Origin: Oscillospiraceae bacterium
GTDB taxonomy: Bacteria; Bacillota; Clostridia; Oscillospirales; Ruminococcaceae
Reading direction: 5' to 3'
Assembly: GCA_017828975.1 (NCBI GenBank)
Contig: JAGAJN010000039.1
Span: 1-64,000 of the forward strand
Length of the DNA stretch: 64,000 nucleotides
Below are positions 27,727-35,849 of this stretch, piece after piece. The notes beneath the pieces are model-generated. The model had not been told where the DNA came from and did not search any database. It saw only the letters and a program-made list of their open reading frames with translations. The stretch's first letter is position 1, and each line of letters begins with the position of its first letter. The position numbers and the translations under genes are program-made.

Positions 27727-27755
27727 TTGACAAATTGGAATTCATAGTATATAAT
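27727..27755 (+). promoter_or_regulatory. Consensus promoter of the pilin pair
   Basis: TTGACA (27727-27732), 17 bp, TATAAT (27750-27755). This is a perfect sigma-A match, consistent with high pilin expression. The roughly 200 bp before it is AT-rich and contains no gene. Confidence 0.85.
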
Positions 27756-27761
27756 GTAATT

Positions 27762-27879
27762 ACAGTAAGAGATACGAAAGAGTTAAAACAAAAAACTTAC
27801 AGTATCTCGGGTTCGCAAAGAACTGCCTTGGAGGATCTTCCAAAGTGTGCTGAGTTTTATAATTCCGGGAGGGAGTCCA
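27762..27879 (+). ncRNA. Structured 5' leader of the pilin transcript
   Basis: About 118 nt lie between the predicted start of transcription and the ATG. They contain GAGATAC/GTATCTC (27769-27775 with 27802-27808), GTTC/GAAC near 27811-27823, and TTGGA/TTCCAA near 27828-27842. No known riboswitch consensus, including class I c-di-GMP, was recognised. A regulatory or stabilising role is inference only. Confidence 0.35.
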
Positions 27880-28458
27880 ATGGAGAAGAAACTGAAGGGC
27901 TTTACGATTATCGAGCTTTTAATAGTTATTACTATTATAAGTGTGCTCTGTGCGATCGGTGTGCCCGCAGCATTAACTTGGGTAAGAGATGCTAAGGTCA
28001 GAGATGCCAATGAAGAAGCACGAATTGTGTATTCTGCGGTTCAGGATTATCTCACCGAGATGGAGATCAAGAATATTCAGCTTGAAGACCCAAGAGGCAA
28101 TATCACAATTATGTACTCAAAATCAAATGTTGGTACAACATTGCCGAGTATTGATGCGGCTCTTCAAAATCAAAATTCATCGACCTATGGCGGATTCAAC
28201 TCAGGAGCATGGATCAACGGCACTGTTGCCGGAAAGCTGGTTGATTTTTCCGATGCACTTACCGAAGACTTCAAGGGTGCATGGGCAGCACGGATCAACA
28301 CAGAAACATATACTGTAATAAGTGCATATTGGATGCCAATGCCAAATGGCTCTTGCACACTTATTGATACAGGTGTTGCTGACGGCTTTGCAGATGCCTC
28401 GGCACAGGAAACATATTATAGCAGTAACGGCATACTTTTTGGCAGATACCCCATCTAA
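27880..28458 (+). CDS. Type IV pilin-like protein
   Basis: The 192-residue prepilin starts at 27880 after GGGAGGG. Leader MEKKLKG, cleavage site G|FTIIEL, and the hydrophobic helix LIVITIISVLCAIGVPA are canonical. A C-terminal domain of about 150 residues carries paired Cys late in the protein only weakly (GSCTLIDTG). It lies directly behind a perfect promoter and ahead of the likely major pilin, from which an intervening hairpin separates it. It may be a second major or minor subunit. Its composition is AT-richer than the following gene. Confidence 0.88.
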   Translation: MEKKLKGFTIIELLIVITIISVLCAIGVPAALTWVRDAKVRDANEEARIVYSAVQDYLTEMEIKNIQLEDPRGNITIMYSKSNVGTTLPSIDAALQNQNSSTYGGFNSGAWINGTVAGKLVDFSDALTEDFKGAWAARINTETYTVISAYWMPMPNGSCTLIDTGVADGFADASAQETYYSSNGILFGRYPI

Positions 28459-28464
28459 CAATGG

Positions 28465-28503
28465 AAAAGCGTTCAGTCGTTTGTTTACAGACTGAGCTTT
28501 TTA
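28465..28503 (+). terminator. Hairpin with U-tract between the two pilin genes
   Basis: AAAGC-TTCAGTC pairs with GACTGA-GCTTTTT. It could terminate most transcripts or set the ratio of the two pilins if partly read through. Confidence 0.7.
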
Positions 28504-28540
28504 TACAAAACTATATTAATTATTTAAGGAGGAATTTCAA

Positions 28541-29026
28541 ATGAGAAATTCAAAGATCAAAGGCTTTACCCTCATCGAGCTCATCGTTGTTATCGCTATC
28601 ATCGGTGTTCTCGCAGCTATCCTCGTTCCCTCTATGATGGGCTTCGTTAAGGATTCCAAGTACTCCACAGCTAACTCTAACGCTAAGCTGGTTCACACCA
28701 ACCTTTGCACATACGCTACAAAGGCTGAGACAGCCGGTTACCCCATCGTTGACATCACTGCTTCCAATTCAGGTCTTGAAATTCCCGCAAGAACATCTAC
28801 TCTTGCTGCAATCGCAGCACAGCCCGATCAGACTGCTTGCCTCAATGCTCTCGGTTACTACATGGGTACAGATACAGCTGGTAAGGCTGGTTACTGCTCC
28901 TTCACTGTTACAGATGGTGCTCCCGTAAAGGCTTGGTGGGCTAAGACTGGTTCCGATCCTATCGTTGGTAGATACCCTGATCCTACATCTGCTTCCGATA
29001 ACCCTGCTGTTACTTTCGGTGCATAA
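28541..29026 (+). CDS. Probable major type IV pilin
   Basis: The 161-residue prepilin has leader MRNSKIKG, the site G|FTLIEL and an ideal pilin helix (IVVIAIIGVLAAILVPSMMG). A compact domain of about 120 residues rich in Ala, Thr and Ser follows, with single Cys residues spaced through it (HTNLCTYA, TACLNAL, GYCSFTV). Codon use is highly biased, as in abundant proteins. AGGAGG is 9 nt before the ATG. Length, codon bias and the following strong terminator make it the best major pilin candidate. Ruminococcus albus is known to use glycosylated Pil-type proteins in adhesion to cellulose; the link here is inference. Confidence 0.88.
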   Translation: MRNSKIKGFTLIELIVVIAIIGVLAAILVPSMMGFVKDSKYSTANSNAKLVHTNLCTYATKAETAGYPIVDITASNSGLEIPARTSTLAAIAAQPDQTACLNALGYYMGTDTAGKAGYCSFTVTDGAPVKAWWAKTGSDPIVGRYPDPTSASDNPAVTFGA

Positions 29027-29064
29027 TTTAAGACTAACAGTCAGAATTAAAGCATGATCAATTG

Positions 29065-29099
29065 CCGCTCGGCTGCTTGAAGCAGTCGGGCGGTTTTTT
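29065..29099 (+). terminator. Strong intrinsic terminator after major pilin
   Basis: CCGCTCGGCTGCTT pairs with AAGCAGTCGGGCGG, followed by TTTTTT. Confidence 0.9.
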
Positions 29100-29114
29100 A
29101 GTCGGAGTGGTGAT

Positions 29115-30320
29115 ATGAATAAGGATCTACTGAAAAAGGATCTCACATTAAAGGAGATCGCCGTAAATATCTGCTTTGGCAAACCGCTGAACATTTTTAT
29201 ATTTCTGACTGCGGTTTCACTGGTTCTAAGGGTGTACTATTCTATCCTGACAGGGATAAGAGTGCCAAGGGGAAACGCAGGAAATGATGCGGATTTCTTC
29301 ATTCCTGCTGCGGAGCTGCTGCTTTCGTCGCCTGCCCAATATCTGAAGGAGTTTATAAAAATGCCTTTTTACATAGGCTATACCTCGGCAATTGCTGCAA
29401 TTTATGCAGTTTCGGGGCATAGCAACACCGCTGTCTGCATTGTTCAGATAATTTTTTCCTCTCTCTGCCCGTTCCTGATGTGGAAAAGCTGCGAAAATTT
29501 CTTTGGCGACAGGAGAATCAGCATTATCTGCGCTTTGATGACAGCTGTCCTGCCCATAAATTACCGCTGGGATTCCCAACTTACGTCGGACAGCTTCGGA
29601 ATGTTCTCCTCGGTGCTGTGCATTTTTGCGCTTTCCGTATACTATTCCGCGGAAAAAGGAAACCGCCGACGTGAGATCTCACTGCTGCTTCTCTCCCTTC
29701 TGGGATTTTTCCTGATGCGCACGACTGCGGGAACGGTCATTGCCGTAATCCTGATTGCAATGATAATGGAGCTTTCTTCGAAAAAACGTGCGATTATTTT
29801 CGGCGGACTGATAGCTGCGCTGGTCGGTGCAGTGCTTTTCCTGCTGACGGGGGACGGCGTCCATTCGCTGGAGGGAAATTTTGACTATTTCAGGAAGCTT
29901 TATGAAAACGGCGAAGTCGTTCAGGCACACTATTTCTACGATTTGAAGGGCGACGCTTCTGATATTTTCGGAATAATTTTCTATCGTTCGCTCTACTATT
30001 TTTGTCCGCTCGACATCGGTGTCGGCATAATCGGAGGACATCGCCTGTCATATCAGCTGCTGCATTATCTGCCTCTGTTCCCTGTGTTCATCTTCGCTTT
30101 TATGGGCAGTATCAGGGGATTTGCAGAGAAAAACCGTATTGCCTCTATCATCTCTTGGGTGATAATTTTTTCTGCGCTGGTGCAGTCGGTTACGGAAATT
30201 CAGTTCGACCTGCGCTATCGTGACCCGATCCTGCCATATTTCTATATGCTGTCTGCATGCGAAATGGTAAGGTTTTTCTCCGGTATAAAAAAGGAAAACA
30301 ATGCTCCTGCCCTTGAATAA
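29115..30320 (+). CDS. GT-C-type membrane glycosyltransferase (PMT/ArnT-like)
   Basis: The 401-residue protein has about ten hydrophobic segments. An acidic loop after the first membrane helix (NAGNDADFFIPA) contains the Asp residues expected in GT-C enzymes that use lipid-linked sugars. The spacing of membrane helices resembles GT39/ArnT-like proteins, but family similarity is weak. It starts 15 bp after the major pilin terminator, and the next gene is a GT2/HAD protein. Modification of pilin or other surface protein outside the membrane is a reasonable inference. An oligosaccharide polymerase or ligase of the same fold is an alternative. The sugar donor is unknown. Confidence 0.65.
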   Translation: MNKDLLKKDLTLKEIAVNICFGKPLNIFIFLTAVSLVLRVYYSILTGIRVPRGNAGNDADFFIPAAELLLSSPAQYLKEFIKMPFYIGYTSAIAAIYAVSGHSNTAVCIVQIIFSSLCPFLMWKSCENFFGDRRISIICALMTAVLPINYRWDSQLTSDSFGMFSSVLCIFALSVYYSAEKGNRRREISLLLLSLLGFFLMRTTAGTVIAVILIAMIMELSSKKRAIIFGGLIAALVGAVLFLLTGDGVHSLEGNFDYFRKLYENGEVVQAHYFYDLKGDASDIFGIIFYRSLYYFCPLDIGVGIIGGHRLSYQLLHYLPLFPVFIFAFMGSIRGFAEKNRIASIISWVIIFSALVQSVTEIQFDLRYRDPILPYFYMLSACEMVRFFSGIKKENNAPALE

Positions 30321-30418
30321 TTCATAAAAATGTTGTATCATAAATATAGTTGATTTCGGTGCGTCGGTTTACGACATGAAATAATAGGAAAATTTATGCA
30401 GATACAAGGAGTGTCACT

Positions 30419-33400
30419 ATGCCCGATATGGGGAAAATATCCATAATCGTTCCGCTGTACAACACGGAAAAATACATAAAACGCTGTCTTGACTCGCTGA
30501 CGGCACAGACCTATAAAAATATTGAGATAATTGTTGTGAACGACGGCAGCACGGACGGTTCGGCGAAGCTTGTATCGGAGGCAGCCGCCGCAGATGACCG
30601 TATCAGGCTCATTTCACACGATAAAAACAAGGGCTTGTACCATGCCCGCATAACAGGCGTTGAAAATGCGACGGGGGATCACATCGGTTTTACCGACAGT
30701 GATGACTATGTTTCCTGCGATTATTTTCGGGCTATGCTTTGCCGTTCGGCGGAAACGGGTGCGGATATTGTTTTCGGAAAAATTGTACACGAAAATCAGT
30801 CGGGATATAGATATTTTCATAACCTCTACCATTTTTACGACATTGGCGAATTGGACGGCGAACGTGCTTTTCGGGAATTCTGGCGGCAGGAGGGCAGATG
30901 CTTTGCCTGGCACACCGTCTGGAACAAGCTCTACTCCGCCGCACTATGGCGGAAGGCTCTGCCAATTCTCAAAACGCAGGAAAAGCGGCTGGTCATGGCG
31001 GAGGACTTTGTGTTCAGCTCGGTGCTTTTCAGCTTTGTGAACAAGGCGGCTGCCACGGAATACGGCTGCTGCTTCTACTATCAGCACGACGGGGCGTCCA
31101 CAAGCTCGGCGGGGGACAGGGGCAAGTATGAGCGGAATATAGCCGACCTGAAAACCGCATTTTCGTTTGTGGAGAAGTTCGTAAATTCTCCCGACTGCAG
31201 GGGCGATGTTTCGGAGAATTTCAGGAACTGGCGGCGTTTGTACAGGCATTTCTGGGAGGATAATATTGCGCCCTTTAGCGGAAATGACAGGAAGGTTTTG
31301 GAGAAATGCCTTAATGACGCTTTCCCCTGCGACGGTGATGTGAAGTATCCCGGGTGGTTTTACGCTGTCACCACCGAATTTGACAACCGATATAACGTTA
31401 TTTCGGACATGATAGCTTCGGACGACATAAAGTGCGTCAGCTTTGACATTTTTGATACTGCGGTTTTGCGTCCGTTTTACAGCCCGACAGACCTGTTTTA
31501 CACGCTGGACGGTCTGTTCAGCGAAATTTGTCCCGAGGAAACACGCAGCTTTCACGACATTCGGGTAAAGGCGGAGAGCGTCGCAAGGACGGAAAAACAG
31601 GGCGGCGGGGAAGTCACTCTGTCGGAGATATATGAGAGTCTTCGGAGGATAACGGGCATTTCTTCCGAAAATTCGGACAGACTTGCCAAGGCGGAAAGGG
31701 CTGCGGAGCTGCGTTTCTGCAAGCCGAGAAAAAGCTGCCTGAACCTGTTCAATGCGGCAAAATGCTGCGGAAAAAGGATTTTCTTCACGTCGGATATGTA
31801 TCTTGACAGGGATTTTTTGGCGGAAATGCTAAAAAAATGCGGATATAACGACTTTGAGGATATTCTGGTTTCCTGCTGCGAAAAATCGACCAAGTGCCGA
31901 GGAGAGCTTTTCGATGTTCTTATAAAGCGGGTGGCGGTATCTCCCGAAAGCATTATGCACATTGGCGATATTTGGGGAAGTGACGTAGTTTTGGCGAGGG
32001 AGCATGGGCTGAGCACTGTGTTTTTCCCGAAGCCTGTGAACTGTCTGCAATATGATATTTCGGATATAAAGACGACACATTCCTGCTGCCCCTACACTGA
32101 GCCGTCCCATAGTATGGTAAATCTTGAAAAGGGAATTAACTTTCTGGGAACAAGAACGGCTCTGGCAGTGGCTGCGAACCATATTTACGATAACCCGTTT
32201 ATCAGCTTCAACGAGTGGTCGGAAATGAACTGTTCTCCCGAATTTTTCGGCTATTATGCGCTGGGAATGCACCTGCTGGGGTTTACGAAATGGATATGCG
32301 AAAAATCGTCGGAGCTGTCCGTTGAGCGGCTGCTTTTTGTGGCTCGGGACGGAAGTCTGCCCATGGAAGCGTACAAAATTTTGCGGCGGTGTTTCCCGAA
32401 TTCGCCCGATTTTTCTTATCTGCACACTTCACGGAAGGCGGCGCTGGCGGCTGGGATCGTCCGTGCCGAGGACATTTTTTCGGTATGGGACTGCATTAAC
32501 GGGGACGCTTGCACGCCCGATATGCTGGCAGGACTGCTTGCTCCCGTGCTGGACGGATACAATTCCCGAATTTTGGCAAAATCAGGCATTTCCCCCGACA
32601 AGCCCATTGGAAATTACTCCCGTTTTTGCAGGCTGGCGGAGATATTCGGGGAAAAATTCTTCTCTCCCGAAAAGGCTGCGGCGTACCGAAAGGCTGTGGG
32701 TGAGTACCTTTCCGGGCAGATGGACGGTCACTGCGCTTGCGTTGATGTCGGTTACAGCGGCAGGACTCAGGAGATGCTTTATCGGCTGACGGGCAGGTCC
32801 GCAGACGCCTTCTATATTCACACAAACGGCGGTGAATGTTGCGAAAAACAGCGCAGATACGGCTTCGGAGAGCATAGCTTTTACGAGTTCACGCCGTCGG
32901 TGACAGGCAGCGTTCGTGAGCTGATGTTCTCGGAATATGCGCCCTCCTGTATCGGCTACAAGGTCGGGGAGAAGGGCGGGTCGCCGCTGTTTGAGAAGTT
33001 TTCCGAGGAATATCCGAGGGCGTATATGATGGAACGGCTGCGGGAAAATGCGCTGCGGTTCCTGTCGGACTTCTGTGCGGATTTTGGTGAATTTATGGAT
33101 ATTATGGATATGCGGAACTTTGATGTTTCCTATCCTTACGAATATTTCCTGCATAATCTCACCGATGCGGATTCCCATATGTTTGACTGCTTCGAGTTTG
33201 AGGATGATATGTGGGCGGGCGGCAGCTTCACCCTGACCGAATATTGGAAGCAAGCTATCGCCTACCACGGGACGGTGCCCTTCTTCAAGGTCGGGAACAA
33301 TACCGTAAATCAGGAAGAATATGTCAGCGGAGATAAGGCGTACCGACTGTATGTGCAGAGCGGAATGGAGCATAAGAGCCTGTTTCGCAAGGCGCTTTTC

Positions 33401-33460
33401 TGGCTGGCTGTGGACAAGGATTTCTTCAAAAAGCGGCTCATCGACCATCTGAAAAAGTAA
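30419..33460 (+). CDS. GT2 glycosyltransferase fused to HAD-type hydrolase (COG5610-like)
   Basis: The 1013-residue cytosolic protein has three parts. Residues about 5-220 are a GT-A family 2 glycosyltransferase (IIVPLYNTEKYIKRCLDSL, VVNDGSTDGS, FTDSDDYVS). Residues about 335-545 are a HAD domain with nucleophile motif SFDIFDTAV, FFTSDMYLD and HIGDIWGSDVV. The remaining 450 residues include LLFVARDGSLPMEAYKIL and VDVGYSGRTQEML, a conserved tail seen behind HAD domains in surface-glycan gene clusters. No signal peptide or membrane span is present. CAAGGAGTG precedes the ATG. Its neighbours suggest synthesis of a glycan for pilin or cell surface. The donor and acceptor are not readable from sequence. 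Confidence 0.8.
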   Translation: MPDMGKISIIVPLYNTEKYIKRCLDSLTAQTYKNIEIIVVNDGSTDGSAKLVSEAAAADDRIRLISHDKNKGLYHARITGVENATGDHIGFTDSDDYVSCDYFRAMLCRSAETGADIVFGKIVHENQSGYRYFHNLYHFYDIGELDGERAFREFWRQEGRCFAWHTVWNKLYSAALWRKALPILKTQEKRLVMAEDFVFSSVLFSFVNKAAATEYGCCFYYQHDGASTSSAGDRGKYERNIADLKTAFSFVEKFVNSPDCRGDVSENFRNWRRLYRHFWEDNIAPFSGNDRKVLEKCLNDAFPCDGDVKYPGWFYAVTTEFDNRYNVISDMIASDDIKCVSFDIFDTAVLRPFYSPTDLFYTLDGLFSEICPEETRSFHDIRVKAESVARTEKQGGGEVTLSEIYESLRRITGISSENSDRLAKAERAAELRFCKPRKSCLNLFNAAKCCGKRIFFTSDMYLDRDFLAEMLKKCGYNDFEDILVSCCEKSTKCRGELFDVLIKRVAVSPESIMHIGDIWGSDVVLAREHGLSTVFFPKPVNCLQYDISDIKTTHSCCPYTEPSHSMVNLEKGINFLGTRTALAVAANHIYDNPFISFNEWSEMNCSPEFFGYYALGMHLLGFTKWICEKSSELSVERLLFVARDGSLPMEAYKILRRCFPNSPDFSYLHTSRKAALAAGIVRAEDIFSVWDCINGDACTPDMLAGLLAPVLDGYNSRILAKSGISPDKPIGNYSRFCRLAEIFGEKFFSPEKAAAYRKAVGEYLSGQMDGHCACVDVGYSGRTQEMLYRLTGRSADAFYIHTNGGECCEKQRRYGFGEHSFYEFTPSVTGSVRELMFSEYAPSCIGYKVGEKGGSPLFEKFSEEYPRAYMMERLRENALRFLSDFCADFGEFMDIMDMRNFDVSYPYEYFLHNLTDADSHMFDCFEFEDDMWAGGSFTLTEYWKQAIAYHGTVPFFKVGNNTVNQEEYVSGDKAYRLYVQSGMEHKSLFRKALFWLAVDKDFFKKRLIDHLKK

Positions 33461-33474
33461 CAAAATCCCCCCTT

Positions 33475-33507
33475 TGACATAGAATGATTTATGAACAAAT
33501 TCTGTGT
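33475..33507. promoter_or_regulatory. Inverted repeat with embedded TTGACA upstream of 33523 gene
   Basis: GACATAGAAT and ATTCTGTGTC form a 10-bp imperfect palindrome around a 13-nt spacer. TTGACA at the left edge is a possible -35, but the matching -10 is poor. It may be an operator or an mRNA hairpin just ahead of the ribosome binding site. Confidence 0.35.
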
Positions 33508-33522
33508 CAGGAGGGATTTTTT

Positions 33523-34161
33523 ATGAATTCTGATATAATGCAGCGGTATATGTCCCAGGCAATGAAGATGTATAAGGCGCATTTGCAGGCGGAAAACAAG
33601 GAGGAGGCTGCGCCCGTTTTGGCGGAGATGGAAAACGTCCCCGAACGGTCGCCCGATGAGGCAAATCAGGAGAGTGCGCCACTGCCTGTTCCCGAGGCAA
33701 ATGAAAACGAGCCGCCTGTGCCCATGGGAATTCCCGAAATTGCGCCGCCCGCCGATATTTCCGAGCAGCTTAAGGAGGAAAAATCCTACGGGACGCTGAC
33801 GGTGAATGTCAGCTTAACAAGGGGGCTGTTTCCCGTTGCGGGGGCGACGGTTCGGGTGTTTTTCGGACCCTATGAGAATTACGCTTTGGTGGGTGAGGAG
33901 CAGACGGACGAAAGCGGCAAGGCTGTTTTCCGCCTTGAAACGCCCTCTGCGGAGCTGTCCGAAACGCCCGATAGTGCGCAGAAGCCTTATGCGACGTACA
34001 GCGTGGTGGTAGATGCACCGGGGTATCTGCGGCATATAAACCTCGGTGTTCCTGTGTTTGCGGGGATAAATTCCGTTCAGGACGTGGTGCTGACTGCTCC
34101 CTCGGCGGCGAACGGTACGGAAGATATTGTGGTCCCCGATGAGTCGGACTACGACCTGTAA
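33523..34161 (+). CDS. Protein with acidic Pro/Glu-rich linker and carboxypeptidase-regulatory-like domain
   Basis: The 212-residue protein starts at 33523 (AGGAGGG 7 nt upstream); a longer frame from 33484 lacks a site. The N-terminus is a short amphipathic region (MQRYMSQAMKMYKAHLQAE) without a signal peptide. A Pro/Glu/Asn-rich linker follows to about residue 85. The C-terminal 110 residues (GTLTVNVSLTRGLFPVAGAT, then YATYSVVVDAPGYL) look like a beta-sandwich of the CarboxypepD-reg type. The SpoIID-like gene starts 12 bp later, so the two probably act together at the envelope or spore. The function is unknown. Confidence 0.7.
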   Translation: MNSDIMQRYMSQAMKMYKAHLQAENKEEAAPVLAEMENVPERSPDEANQESAPLPVPEANENEPPVPMGIPEIAPPADISEQLKEEKSYGTLTVNVSLTRGLFPVAGATVRVFFGPYENYALVGEEQTDESGKAVFRLETPSAELSETPDSAQKPYATYSVVVDAPGYLRHINLGVPVFAGINSVQDVVLTAPSAANGTEDIVVPDESDYDL

Positions 34162-34173
34162 GGGGGTGAGCCT

Positions 34174-35547
34174 ATGCCGATAGTGAATTACCCTTACATT
34201 CCCGAAACCATCACCGTTCATCTGGGACCGCCCAACTCGCCTGCGGAAAATGTCACGGTGCCGTTTATCGACTATGTGAAAAATGTGGCGTCCAGCGAGA
34301 TTTTCCCCACATGGCCCGAAAGTGCGCTGCGGGCGAATATTTACGTTATCATTACATATGCGCTCAACCGTATTTACACCGAGTGGTATCGTTCGAGGGG
34401 CTTCGATTTTGATATTACCGGCAGCACTCAGTTCGACCAGGCTTTTGTTAAGGATAGGGAGATTTTCGGTAATATCAGCGACATAGTTGACGAAATTTTC
34501 GACAGCTATGTTGTCCGCAGAGGGTCTATTGAGCCGTTTTTTACGCAATTTTGCAACGGTACTACGGTAAAATGCAAGGGCTTGTCCCAATGGGGGACGG
34601 TTGACCTTGCAAATCAAGGCTTAACACCGTACGAAATTTTGCAGTATTATTACGGAGATGATATTGACATTGTAACGAATGTTCCCGTTGCAGGCATTGA
34701 GGAAAGCTTTCCCGGTTATCCCCTGCGGCTGGGAGATTCGGAGAATAATGTTAAAATTATCCAGACAGAGCTTAACAGAATTGCGGATAACTATCCCGCT
34801 ATACCGAAAATATCTCCCGTAAACGGCGTTTTCGGCGTGTCTACGGAAAATGCGGTGAAAAAATTTCAGGAGATATTCGACCTGCCTGTGACGGGCGTGG
34901 TTGACAAGGCGACGTGGTATCTCATTAAACGGTATTACACCGCAGTCAAGAAGCTGACGGAGCTTATTTCCGAGGGCATCAGCTACGAGGAGGCGGAGGT
35001 GCCGTACACGGAGGAGGTTTCCCTGGGAATGTCGGGGCTGCCCGTGACGGTCATTCAGTACTATCTCAGCATTATTGGGTATTTCAATCCCGCTCTCGAT
35101 ATGCCGCCTGTGGACGGATATTTCGGGGAATCCACCCTGGACGCTGTGAAAACCTTCCAGCAGTATTACGGGCTGCCTGTGACGGGCGTTGTTGCCGAGC
35201 AGACATGGCTCAAGCTGAACGAGGTTTACAGGGACATTCTGGGGGGTCTGCCCGAGGGCTATGAGGGCAGCACTTATGCGAAGCTGTACCCCGGCTATGT
35301 TCTGTCCGAGGGAATGAGAGGGCAGGACGTGACCGATTTGCAGACTTATCTTTCCTTCATCGGGAAATACTACCGTGACCTTCCGCAGATCCCCGTAACG
35401 GGCTATTTCGGTCCCCAGACACGGGACGCTGTTTACACCTTCCAGCGGCTGTTCGGGCTGCCAATATCGGGTGTGGTCAGCCCTGTGACTTGGCGGGAGA
35501 TCGCAAGGCAGTATAATTTCCTGAAAACCACGGAAGCGTCCGGCTGA
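34174..35547 (+). CDS. SpoIID-like domain protein with three peptidoglycan-binding repeats
   Basis: The 457-residue protein has an N-terminal SpoIID/LytB-like domain (about residues 1-175: VPFIDYVKNVASSEIFPTWP, then ESALRANIY), where the Glu in ASSEIF corresponds to the catalytic Glu of the SpoIID lytic transglycosylase. Three PG-binding-1 repeats follow, each with FG-x-x-T-x-x-AVKxFQ and LPVTGVV (FGVSTENAVKKFQ, FGESTLDAVKTFQ, FGPQTRDAVYTFQ). Unlike SpoIID it has no N-terminal membrane helix or signal peptide, so it might act in the mother cell or spore coat or leave by a nonclassical route. GGGGGTGA precedes the ATG. A bidirectional terminator follows. Confidence 0.82.
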   Translation: MPIVNYPYIPETITVHLGPPNSPAENVTVPFIDYVKNVASSEIFPTWPESALRANIYVIITYALNRIYTEWYRSRGFDFDITGSTQFDQAFVKDREIFGNISDIVDEIFDSYVVRRGSIEPFFTQFCNGTTVKCKGLSQWGTVDLANQGLTPYEILQYYYGDDIDIVTNVPVAGIEESFPGYPLRLGDSENNVKIIQTELNRIADNYPAIPKISPVNGVFGVSTENAVKKFQEIFDLPVTGVVDKATWYLIKRYYTAVKKLTELISEGISYEEAEVPYTEEVSLGMSGLPVTVIQYYLSIIGYFNPALDMPPVDGYFGESTLDAVKTFQQYYGLPVTGVVAEQTWLKLNEVYRDILGGLPEGYEGSTYAKLYPGYVLSEGMRGQDVTDLQTYLSFIGKYYRDLPQIPVTGYFGPQTRDAVYTFQRLFGLPISGVVSPVTWREIARQYNFLKTTEASG

Positions 35548-35564
35548 CGGCTTTTCTAACTAGA

Positions 35565-35614
35565 CAAAAGCTCCCGCAGCGCATGGCTTGATGTGCTGCG
35601 GGAGCCGGCTTTTG
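35565..35614. terminator. Bidirectional terminator between convergent genes
   Basis: AAAAGCTCCCGCAGC pairs with GCTGCGGGAGC...CTTTT, with A-run and T-run on either side. It serves the SpoIID-like gene (plus) and the Rpn gene (minus). Confidence 0.8.
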
Positions 35615-35618
35615 TGAG

Positions 35619-35849
35619 CTATTTGGATTTGATTTTCTTTGCCAATGCCTGAACTTCTTCTAAGGAAAGCTTAGTTAATCTGGCTATATCTTCATCATTC
35701 ATAGTACCCATTTCTATTAAGCCATTAGCAATTTCTATTGAATTTTCCATTCTGCCTTCCATTCTGCCTTCTATTCTGCCTTCCATTCTGCCTTCTATTC
35801 TGCCTTCCATTCTGGCTTCATTGCACATCTCTTCATTAATTCTGCACAT
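35619..35849 (-). CDS. Candidate intragenic C-terminal product of the Rpn gene
   Basis: An in-frame ATG at 35849 (MCRINEEMCNEA) is preceded by AAGGAG (35858-35863) at an ideal 8-nt distance. The resulting 76-residue protein would hold only the MEGR-repeat and helical C-terminus and lack the nuclease core. The E. coli Rpn proteins have a comparable internally started short form that opposes the full-length toxin. Translation here is untested, and the purine-rich codons (Glu-Gly) can create such a site by chance. Confidence 0.45.
   Translation of the reverse strand: MCRINEEMCNEARMEGRIEGRMEGRIEGRMEGRMENSIEIANGLIEMGTMNDEDIARLTKLSLEEVQALAKKIKSK

Noticed and set aside
35750-35820. CRISPR array
   Set aside because: The tandem 12-bp units lack spacers and are translated as MEGR repeats inside an Rpn gene.
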